Below, piece after piece: positions 7,873-15,841 of a DNA stretch of 64,000 nt (positions are counted from its first letter, which is position 1; every line of letters starts with the position of its first letter). The translations under genes and the position numbers were made by a program. The notes below the pieces were generated by a model. It saw only the letters and a program-made list of their open reading frames with translations. It was not told the DNA's origin and searched no databases. This stretch comes from Mechercharimyces sp. CAU 1602 (GTDB lineage Bacteria > Bacillota > Bacilli > Thermoactinomycetales > JANTPT01): the NCBI RefSeq assembly GCF_024753565.1, contig NZ_JANTPT010000001.1, forward strand, positions 248,001 to 312,000, written 5' to 3'.

Positions 7873-8625
7873 ATGGGAGTTAGTATTCCTGATGCAATTG
7901 GCGGCAGTTTAAAAATGATCGAAGCGACGTGTGCGTCGACGACGTTGGCAGAAGCAGTTGATATTCAACACGGATTGGAGGATTATCCCCCGCTTAAGTA
8001 TGAGGCGGGTCAGGGGTTTATTCCGGCAACCAAAGAAGAGGTAGAGGCACAGATGAACCCGATGAACTCGCTTATGGGGGATAAAGTGCTTCAGCATCTC
8101 AATTTAGGTACAGTTCCAAGTGTAACAGCAGAGCAACTGGATTCCTTTTTGATGGGCAAGGGCGTGTTAGAGGGCATGGGATTAATCTTTTTGGTAGCGG
8201 GAATGGTTTATCAAGTAGACCCTATCTATTTGGTAATTCACGCGAATCTGGAGACAGGTGGGGGGACGAGCAACCTCGCCCGCGGGACGGTTCCAGGCTA
8301 TGAAGGATATCACAACGTCTATGGAATTAAAGCATATGACAGCAATCCGGAGGAGAACGGGGCTCGTTATGCCAAAGAGCAAGGATGGAGTTCGGTCTCG
8401 CGTGCGATTATGGGTGGGGTACGATACATTGCGGACACCTACATTCATGTGGGGCAAAACACGCTTTACAAAATGCGGTGGAATCCGGTTAATCCAGGGG
8501 TGCATCAGTATGCTACCGATATTGACTGGGCGAATAAGCAAGCGACGCGCATCGCAACCACTTATCTCGAATTTTTTGAAGAAGTAGAGGTAAGTTGGGA
8601 TCTCTCTTTTTATCAGACGGAATAG
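7873..8625 (+). CDS. N-acetylglucosaminidase (GH73, LytD-like)
   Basis: A 250-residue peptidoglycan hydrolase that cuts between GlcNAc and MurNAc. Residues 100-240 match the glucosaminidase domain of B. subtilis LytD/LytG: YQVDPIYLVIHANLETGGGT contains the catalytic Glu after the helix, followed by YHNVYGIKAYDSNP, GARYAKEQGW, VSRAIMGGVRYIAD and NTLYKMRWNP. The N-terminal 90 residues are not recognised and contain no signal peptide or cell-wall-binding repeats. It may therefore be released at mother-cell or phage-type lysis, or exported by an unusual route. Start 7873 has GGAGAGAAAGT upstream. Confidence 0.85.
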   Translation: MGVSIPDAIGGSLKMIEATCASTTLAEAVDIQHGLEDYPPLKYEAGQGFIPATKEEVEAQMNPMNSLMGDKVLQHLNLGTVPSVTAEQLDSFLMGKGVLEGMGLIFLVAGMVYQVDPIYLVIHANLETGGGTSNLARGTVPGYEGYHNVYGIKAYDSNPEENGARYAKEQGWSSVSRAIMGGVRYIADTYIHVGQNTLYKMRWNPVNPGVHQYATDIDWANKQATRIATTYLEFFEEVEVSWDLSFYQTE

Positions 8626-8722
8626 GAGTGGAAAAAGACGATGGCAAGTGAAGCATTTTACCTTGCCATCGTACATAGGAGAGTTCTTCATCATCATAGA
8701 GGGTGTGATTACACCAGCCACA

Positions 8723-8902
8723 TTAACTGCGGTTTCTGCGTTGCGATTCCTGTGGTCGTGCAGGACCTGCTTGCTCCATCGAATCCTGGATCGCTTGAGT
8801 GGCACTTTCTTGTGCCTCTTCCATCGCTTCGGCACTGAGGTTATCGTGTGTGACCTTTCCATCTTGGAGCTCGCCCTCATGGAGGGCTTTCTTTTTGTTC
8901 AT
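8723..8902 (-). CDS. Small hypothetical protein (59 aa)
   Basis: A 59-residue, highly charged small protein (MNKKKALHEGELQDG, then AEAMEEAQESATQAI and a Q/R-rich end). The start at 8902 is strongly supported by AGGAGG nine bases upstream; longer frames starting at 8968 lack a site. The Glu/Ala/Gln pattern suggests a single amphipathic helix, as in small acid-soluble or spore-associated proteins, but no family is recognised. It is divergent from addB, and its promoter must lie in the 70 bases between them. Confidence 0.6.
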   Translation of the reverse strand: MNKKKALHEGELQDGKVTHDNLSAEAMEEAQESATQAIQDSMEQAGPARPQESQRRNRS

Positions 8903-8995
8903 GTTAGCAAACCTCCTATCTATGATAAAATGAAAGACACTAACTAAGGTGACCGTTATACGTGGCATTTATGTATGAGAAAGGAGAAACCGCAG

Positions 8996-11900
8996 ATGGC
9001 AGGAGGAACGATCTATCTTCATCCCGTACACGATCGGAAAGTGGGTATTGGGCAGATGAGTTTGTGGGGAGGGCCGTCATCAGCTAAGATCCATTATGTG
9101 GTGCCTGGAGTACGCATAGTGCGAGCATGGCAGCAAAGATTGACTGAATTGTCCCTTCCTCCTGAAGTGCGGATTGAGGTACAAACCTTTGACCAGTGGG
9201 TTCGTCGGTTATTGTCACACTCTTCAGTGCGGTTGATGACCTCGGTTGAGCAGGGGCTTATCATTCAACAAGCAGTTGAGCAGGTAGGGCAAGCACAAGG
9301 GTATCGTTATTTCCATGAAGCACAGGAACGTGCAGGTTGGCTGGAGCGGATGGAATTTTTTATTGGTGAGATGAAGCGATCGGGATTGCGTCCGACTCGC
9401 ATGGAGCATATGTGGCAGGACAAAGGGGAGAAGTATCAAGAGTTGGCTGCTATATATCGTGCCTATCATGATCAGCTTGCGCAACATGATTGTTGGGATC
9501 ATGAGGAGCCTTATTTTGCGTTGATCGAGCAGGTGAAAGCAGGCGAAATAGAGTTGCCCACCCGAGTGGTGCTCGAGCATTTTAACGATATATACCCATT
9601 ACAGGAACAACTTTTAATTCAATTAGTAACAGCAGGTGTCCAAGTAAACGTACACCTGGTGGCGGATCCAAAGCGACCGCAGTTGTTCGCGCAGACTTGG
9701 CGTACAGTGGAGAAGTTGCAACAAAGAGGGTTTTATGTGGAGCAGATACAACTAGATGAAGAGCAACGAGTGCCTAAACAAAGCGCGCTTATCCAATTGG
9801 ACGAACAGTTATTTCGTTCACATCCGACTCAGTGTGAACGAAACGACGGGGCGGTACAGATTATACAGGGAACCAGCGTAAAGCAGGAAGTGGAACAACA
9901 AGTGGCGCACGTGAAGCGGTGGTTAAGAGAATCGGGAGCCTCACTGGCTGAGGTGGCTCTGGTGCTGACTGATCGGCAGCGATATGAATCACCTTTGCGA
10001 CATGCACTGGAAGAGGCGGGATTGCCGCTGGTAGAGTCGGAGCGGGTGGTATTACACTTTCATCCATGGATGCAAATGATTCTTTATGCTCTTCGGGCAG
10101 CTACTGGAGAACAGAGAGCATGGGGGCGTTTACTAGAAAGTCCTTATTTACCATGGGCACATGCCGAGAGCAGATCGCAGTGGCAACAGTGGAAGTCTGA
10201 TTTTACACAGATTAGTGGACGCTCTCAGTGGGATGAAACGTTAACAGCGATTGAGCGTCAGAGTGAGATGGAGTCGGAATTTTTAGCGCTAGAGCTTCTA
10301 CGGCGAGTGGGTGAATGGGTATATGAAGTGCCTGAACTGGCTACTAAGTCAGACTGGTTAACCTGGTTTCATACTTGGTTGACAGCGGTTCGTCCTCAGC
10401 TTTCTGCTGTGGAATTGAAGGATCAAAAGCGGATGCGTCTACGTTTGGAGGAGATGAATGCTTGGCAATCATTAATGGAAGTAACGAAGCAATGGCAATC
10501 GTTTATAAGAGAAAGTCAACAAGATGGTAAGAGTGAGCAGATGGAGGTGATAGATTTTATTCGCTTGTTGGAGCGAATGACAGAACGGGTGGAAGTGGAG
10601 CGACGCCCAGGTAGACGTGGAGGGGTACGTCTTCTTTCTCCCAATCAGCTACAGGCCGAATCGTACAGGCTGGTTTGTCTCTTTGGATGTGTGGAGGGGA
10701 GTTGGCCTCGCCCCTATCGTGACGATTGGCTCGTCCCGGATCAGGAGCGTCTGCGCCTGAGGGATGAGGGGGTGTGGCTTTCTACCTCAGACGAACTGCG
10801 CAGTAAACAGGCGTACCCCTTTTTTACTAGTGTTAACGCGGCCCAAGAAAAGTTACTGCTTTCGTATTCCGCATATACCGGTGCAGGACGAGAACAGCTC
10901 CCTTCTTTGTTTGTGGAAGAGGTAGAAAATGTGGTGGGTAGAATCCGGGATTCGCTTGCGAGGACAGAGGAATCTCATCTATTACCTATCTCGTGGGAGA
11001 GTGCTTTAACACCACATAGGGGGTTGGAACGAGCGATATCCTTGCTTGCTCACGCGCCCTCCTCTGCTGAATCGCACGCGGTACAGATGAGTAGAGATAT
11101 GTTGGAAGAGATGCGTCGGCGGGCTCCGAAGTGGATGAGGCGAGTCGAGGAACGGATTCAGATCGAACGAGCGCGGGAGCGAGGGCAAGCACCCGCTTTT
11201 GCTGGCGTGTTACAGCCTTATGCACATGAATCTCTCTTTGATGCCAGGGGACAGGAACGGGTGTGGAGTGCTTCCATGCTAAATGAGTTAGCCCGGTGCC
11301 GTTTTCGTTTTTTACTCTCTAGGGGTATGGGTTTACTGTCTTCGCCGGAAATGGGAGAAGGTTTGACTGCGCTGGCACGGGGGGAAGTGATCCACCGTAT
11401 GTTGTGCCGCTTTTGGAATGCTTACCGAGAGCATGCACTCACCCAGTGTGAACGTGAGCGTGCGCTGGAGCGTTTAGAGGCCGTCATGGATTCGACATGG
11501 ATTGAGGCGATGGAATATTATCATCTCGATCCTGATGGTATGGAGGCTCAGATTGAGTGGGGGCGTGTGCGTCAGCGTGTTCGTACAATGGTTGAACACG
11601 ACCTCGCTTGGCGTGAAGAGGAGATAAATGTGCGTCCGCGTTATTTAGAGTGGTCTTTTGGACAAGCAGTAGAGGAGGAAAAAGTGAAGCGTGGGGAAGT
11701 GGATCCCGCTTCTCTATCTATGCCAGTCCAGGTGCCGCTGACTGCTCACTTTTCTATCCTGCTGCGCGGAAAGGTAGATCGGGTAGATGTGGATAGGGAT
11801 GGTTTTTATACGATCTTTGATTATAAATCAGGTAGTGCCCCAGACAACGAAGAGATAGTGAAAGGGATGGATGTACAACTCCCTCTTTATTTGCGGGCAG

Positions 11901-12238
11901 TACAGGCAGGCTTCCAGTTGTCAGATGAACAGGCTGTAGGGGCGGCGTTTTTTGAAGGGGCACGGATGAAAGCGGGAAAGCCCCCAACTCATATACGAAA
12001 CAAGGGGATCTGGCGGAAGGAGGACGCTTCGCGCTTTGGTATTAGTGAGCGTGTGCGTACTCTTATGGCCATAGAAGCACGCGAGCAAGTTTTAGAGCAG
12101 GTAGGACGCCATGTGCAAACGCAGATTGAGAAGAGTGAGCAGGGAGATTACGCAGTTCAGCCGCATGGAGCGTGCCCAACGTATTGTCCATTCCAAACAG
12201 TGTGTCGCGTTCGCTTGGAGCATGGAAGGGGGGAATGA
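8996..12238 (+). CDS. addB: ATP-dependent helicase/nuclease subunit B
   Basis: About 1080 residues, partner of AddA in the AddAB enzyme that processes double-strand breaks and Chi sites. The helicase-like N-terminal half is degenerate: the expected Walker A is GGPSSAK, without the usual GKT. The C-terminal nuclease domain is clear: SASMLNELARCRFRFLL with the first cluster cysteine, RGEVIHRML, then KVDRVD...FTIFDYKSG-like catalytic D/D-Y-K, and the last three cysteines in ACPTYCPFQTVC. Together these form the Fe-S staple seen in AddB, here spaced C-x3-C-x5-C. Start moved to ATG 8996, nine bases after AAAGGAG. The stop overlaps the addA start region, so the two are translationally coupled. Confidence 0.93.
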   Translation: MAGGTIYLHPVHDRKVGIGQMSLWGGPSSAKIHYVVPGVRIVRAWQQRLTELSLPPEVRIEVQTFDQWVRRLLSHSSVRLMTSVEQGLIIQQAVEQVGQAQGYRYFHEAQERAGWLERMEFFIGEMKRSGLRPTRMEHMWQDKGEKYQELAAIYRAYHDQLAQHDCWDHEEPYFALIEQVKAGEIELPTRVVLEHFNDIYPLQEQLLIQLVTAGVQVNVHLVADPKRPQLFAQTWRTVEKLQQRGFYVEQIQLDEEQRVPKQSALIQLDEQLFRSHPTQCERNDGAVQIIQGTSVKQEVEQQVAHVKRWLRESGASLAEVALVLTDRQRYESPLRHALEEAGLPLVESERVVLHFHPWMQMILYALRAATGEQRAWGRLLESPYLPWAHAESRSQWQQWKSDFTQISGRSQWDETLTAIERQSEMESEFLALELLRRVGEWVYEVPELATKSDWLTWFHTWLTAVRPQLSAVELKDQKRMRLRLEEMNAWQSLMEVTKQWQSFIRESQQDGKSEQMEVIDFIRLLERMTERVEVERRPGRRGGVRLLSPNQLQAESYRLVCLFGCVEGSWPRPYRDDWLVPDQERLRLRDEGVWLSTSDELRSKQAYPFFTSVNAAQEKLLLSYSAYTGAGREQLPSLFVEEVENVVGRIRDSLARTEESHLLPISWESALTPHRGLERAISLLAHAPSSAESHAVQMSRDMLEEMRRRAPKWMRRVEERIQIERARERGQAPAFAGVLQPYAHESLFDARGQERVWSASMLNELARCRFRFLLSRGMGLLSSPEMGEGLTALARGEVIHRMLCRFWNAYREHALTQCERERALERLEAVMDSTWIEAMEYYHLDPDGMEAQIEWGRVRQRVRTMVEHDLAWREEEINVRPRYLEWSFGQAVEEEKVKRGEVDPASLSMPVQVPLTAHFSILLRGKVDRVDVDRDGFYTIFDYKSGSAPDNEEIVKGMDVQLPLYLRAVQAGFQLSDEQAVGAAFFEGARMKAGKPPTHIRNKGIWRKEDASRFGISERVRTLMAIEAREQVLEQVGRHVQTQIEKSEQGDYAVQPHGACPTYCPFQTVCRVRLEHGRGE

Positions 12239-12240
12239 GA

Positions 12241-15200
12241 GTGGCTATAAAGATGACAGCCGAACAAGAACAAGCAGTAAATGCGCTTGCAGTGGATTGT
12301 ATTGTTAGTGCGGGGGCAGGGTCAGGAAAAACGCGCGTCCTAGTGGAGCGATATCTCAATTTGTTAGAATATCACCGAGATGATTGTAGGATCTTAGAGC
12401 AAGTTGTCGCAATTACGTTTACGGAAAAAGCGGCAATAGAAATGAAAAAGCGTATCCGTGTAGGGATGCGTAAGCGCATGGAAGCATGTTTAGCACAATC
12501 TCAGTTACATCAAGCAGAGCAATGGAGTCAACGGATCGCTGAGTTTGAGCGTGCCCATATTACAACCATCCATGCTTTTTGTCGTCATTGGCTATCTCAA
12601 TTCCCCATCGAAGCAGGAGTAGATCCGCAGTTTACGGTACTGGAGGAAGTAGAGGCAAAACATTATCGTGAGCGTGCGGCCGAAGCAGCCTTAAAAGAAT
12701 TGTTTCACCCTTCAGATGAGGAAGAGGGGGCAAAAGCTGTCCGAAAGATGGTAATCGCTTGGGGAAAAGAAGAAGCGATTCAGGTGTTAAGTCATAGCGT
12801 GGCAGAGCGGATGGGAAGTGGACAGACACTGGAAGAATGGAAGGAGGTGACCACGTCTCAGTTAAACGAATTGGAGAGTCAGTTAGACGAATGGCAACAA
12901 TCTTCGCTGATACTTCTGCTGGAGACGGCGACCACGCTAGCACTCCTACAAGGGATTAAGAGTAAGAAATTATCGCAATTTCAAGCTTGGTGGCAAGATC
13001 AAGGATCGGGTTTCGTACATGGCGACCGTAAGCCGCTCGCCTTATTGCCACTGTTGGAGGATCTTCTCCATTTGTTGAAAGGAAACTGGGGCAAGAAGGA
13101 GGAGGTTTTAGTTCCGCGCGATCGCTTAAAAGAGGAAGTAGAGAAGCTGATTCATCAAACGCGTGGCAGAATGACACTTCCGCAAGAAAGAGCGGCACTA
13201 GGGGTCTGGTTTGCATTGATGCACCGTACGGAGGTGCACTATGAGGAATCAAAGAAGGAGCTCGGAGCGCTTGACTTCGATGAGTTGCAATGGCGTATGG
13301 ATGGATTGCTACGAGAACATCCTTCTATATGTAAGCATATTGGTCGTAGCATTCGGTACTTGATGGTGGACGAATTTCAAGATACGAATCCGATGCAGAT
13401 GAAAATCCTCACTCAGCTCCGTGCAGTGGAAACCACTCCAGGTAAATGGTTTGTGGTGGGAGACCCAAAGCAATCTATTTACCGTTTTCGCGGGGCAGAT
13501 GTTTCACTTTTCCAAGAGGAGAGGGAAAGAGTCATTTCTAGTGGAGGCATCGAGGTGGCATTGGCAACCAATTTTCGCTCAAATCCCAATTTGATTCACT
13601 TCTTCAATCTGTTTTTTCCTACCTTGATGAGAGATGAGAAAGGGTTTCAGCGTTATCAGCCTGTACTAGCAGAGCCAGGAGCAGAAGGAAGGGTAGATGG
13701 TATTCAATTCATGCCTATTCCCGATAAGAAAGAACGGGAAGACGAACGTACGGATCAAGAGGTGGAAGCAGAGTCGCTTGCTATTCATATTACTCAACTG
13801 TGTCAGGAAGGATGGCATCCAGGGCAGATGGGTATTCTCCTACGTAAAATGACACACATCAAGGTGTATGAGCATGCGCTTCAACAACAGCGCATCCCTT
13901 ATCAGGTGGTAGGTGGACGAGGTTTTTTTTCGCGCCAGGAAATTGTGGACGTACTTCACTTCCTACATTATCTCGCGGATCCAAAAGATGTGCTCTCTCT
14001 CGCTGGGGTATTGCGCTCCCCTTTTTGTGCGATCTCCGATACGACTTTGGTTCAGTTGACAGAACGTCTTCAACAGGGCGGAACATGGACAGCGATACTT
14101 ACAATGGACGAGGGTGTTTTGCCGACAGCAGAACAAGAAAAACTAGATGATATCGTTCATTTGTTTACAGAGGCATTTGATCGATTGGGACGGATTCCTC
14201 TCGCCGAGTGGCTTACGTGGCTCCTAGACAGAAGCGGGTATCGTCATACCTTGTGGGCAACAACTGGAGCGGAGCGCGCGCAAGCCAATATAGATAAATT
14301 GATCGAGAGCGCGCGGCAACGACCGCCACAACAACAATATTCGCTCCACGCTTTCTTATTATATATTGGGGAGCGAATGAAGCAAGGGGAGGAGATGGAG
14401 GCGCCCGTAGCGCTTGATGAGCGGGATAGCGTACAAATCATGACGATTCATCAAGCAAAAGGGTTAGAGTTTCCTCTTGTCTTCGTTCCAGATATGGGGC
14501 AAAAGCTGAGCCGCAACAGTGATGAGATCTTGTTTGATCCCAAACAGGGGATTTCTTTACGCTTGCGCAATGATGAGGGAGAAGTGATAGAGACTTACCG
14601 TTATGTGGAGATGAAAGAGGCGCACGATCGCCTTGATCAAGAAGAGCGTGTGCGCCTTCTTTATGTAGCATTGACACGAGCAGAGGATCAACTGCTGTTA
14701 AGTGGTATACCCAAAACATATATAGAGAAAGAGGGGCGTTCTCTGATTGCAGCTGAATCGTGGAGTCATTGGCTCGATGCGATAATCGGCTATAATCATA
14801 TAGATGAGACAAGGGGGCGGTGGCCGTTTAGAGAAGGAATACAGCTGAAGGTAATCACTCCTCTCCGCATCGAAGACGGTGGGCAGTCTAGTGAAGAGAA
14901 AAGTTACTTGGATGCTTATTTGCAAGAAGCAAGCGATCGTGAGCCGCCTCTTGAAGCAGAACATTTCTCATGGCTAGAGCCTTATGGGCTAACAGAAGCA
15001 GATGCGCTTCAGATTAGTGTGACTGAGTTAATGAAGCTTCAAGAATGTCCGCGAGCCTATTATTTACGCTATGTGTTGCGCTTGCCCTCTCTGGAACAGG
15101 ATCAGTTTTCAGCACCGGTAGAGCGAGAGCGGCGTCCACTTTTATCTCCAGCTGAGAGAGGGACGCTTATTCATCGGATAGCAGAAGAATTATCTCTTGT

Positions 15201-15801
15201 TGAAGCTGAGAAGGAGGGTATGATTCACACAATTATTTCCCAGGTAATTGGAGAATGTGTTCCTCGAGCGGCTGTGAGGAAAGAAGTTGAACGTGAGATC
15301 AGACCGCTTGTAGACACATTTGTTCAGAGCCGATTTTATCGTGAGCGACAGGGGATCCATTTACGTGTAGAGGAGCGCTTTCTATATCATTTAGGTACGA
15401 TGAAAGTGGAAGGAGTGATCGATCGTCTGCAACGTCTCCCTTCAGGTGAGTGGGAATTGGTTGATTATAAGACTAATGCGATCAGTAGTGAAGAAGTATG
15501 GGAAGTCGCTCAAACCTATCTTGCACAGATGCAACTATACACCTTGGCGATGCAGGATCTTTACAAGTTGAACATTGCTCGCGCTACTCTCTACTTTATC
15601 ACTCCAGATGAGGAGGTATCCTTTACGGTCGATGAAGACTGGTTGCAGGGCGCGCGAGAAGAATGGAGTCAGATGGCGAAGCGATTACATTTGACAGACG
15701 ATCCAACCTACTTTCCTGCACAGGTAGGGAGGGCATGTCAATATTGCCGCTATTTGTCTGTATGCGAAGAAGGTATGAAAGAACGAAATATGGTAGAATA
15801 G
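12241..15801 (+). CDS. addA: ATP-dependent helicase/nuclease subunit A
   Basis: About 1186 residues. A UvrD/Rep-type SF1 helicase fused to a RecB-type nuclease; the 3'-5' motor of AddAB. Motifs in order: Walker A SAGAGSGKT (about 23-31), AITFTEKAA, DEFQDTN, GDPKQSIYRFRGAD, ATNFRSN, IMTIHQAKGLEF and LLYVALTRAED. The nuclease has GTLIHRI, GVIDRLQ and ELVDYKTN. Unusually, ISVTELMKLQECPRAYYLRY and the last residues CQYCRYLSVC supply four cysteines spaced like the Fe-S staple of AddB. The ATG at 12235 overlaps the addB stop, but AGGGGGG is ideally spaced for GTG 12241, which is used here. Confidence 0.93.
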   Translation: MAIKMTAEQEQAVNALAVDCIVSAGAGSGKTRVLVERYLNLLEYHRDDCRILEQVVAITFTEKAAIEMKKRIRVGMRKRMEACLAQSQLHQAEQWSQRIAEFERAHITTIHAFCRHWLSQFPIEAGVDPQFTVLEEVEAKHYRERAAEAALKELFHPSDEEEGAKAVRKMVIAWGKEEAIQVLSHSVAERMGSGQTLEEWKEVTTSQLNELESQLDEWQQSSLILLLETATTLALLQGIKSKKLSQFQAWWQDQGSGFVHGDRKPLALLPLLEDLLHLLKGNWGKKEEVLVPRDRLKEEVEKLIHQTRGRMTLPQERAALGVWFALMHRTEVHYEESKKELGALDFDELQWRMDGLLREHPSICKHIGRSIRYLMVDEFQDTNPMQMKILTQLRAVETTPGKWFVVGDPKQSIYRFRGADVSLFQEERERVISSGGIEVALATNFRSNPNLIHFFNLFFPTLMRDEKGFQRYQPVLAEPGAEGRVDGIQFMPIPDKKEREDERTDQEVEAESLAIHITQLCQEGWHPGQMGILLRKMTHIKVYEHALQQQRIPYQVVGGRGFFSRQEIVDVLHFLHYLADPKDVLSLAGVLRSPFCAISDTTLVQLTERLQQGGTWTAILTMDEGVLPTAEQEKLDDIVHLFTEAFDRLGRIPLAEWLTWLLDRSGYRHTLWATTGAERAQANIDKLIESARQRPPQQQYSLHAFLLYIGERMKQGEEMEAPVALDERDSVQIMTIHQAKGLEFPLVFVPDMGQKLSRNSDEILFDPKQGISLRLRNDEGEVIETYRYVEMKEAHDRLDQEERVRLLYVALTRAEDQLLLSGIPKTYIEKEGRSLIAAESWSHWLDAIIGYNHIDETRGRWPFREGIQLKVITPLRIEDGGQSSEEKSYLDAYLQEASDREPPLEAEHFSWLEPYGLTEADALQISVTELMKLQECPRAYYLRYVLRLPSLEQDQFSAPVERERRPLLSPAERGTLIHRIAEELSLVEAEKEGMIHTIISQVIGECVPRAAVRKEVEREIRPLVDTFVQSRFYRERQGIHLRVEERFLYHLGTMKVEGVIDRLQRLPSGEWELVDYKTNAISSEEVWEVAQTYLAQMQLYTLAMQDLYKLNIARATLYFITPDEEVSFTVDEDWLQGAREEWSQMAKRLHLTDDPTYFPAQVGRACQYCRYLSVCEEGMKERNMVE

Positions 15802-15841
15802 CCACTTAGATTAGAAGAAGAGGACAGAGGTGTAATGACGC

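Noticed and set aside
8182-8880. 232-codon reverse frame over the glucosaminidase gene
   Set aside because: It overlaps the well-supported forward gene, has no ribosome site, and its translation is Arg/His-rich shadow sequence.
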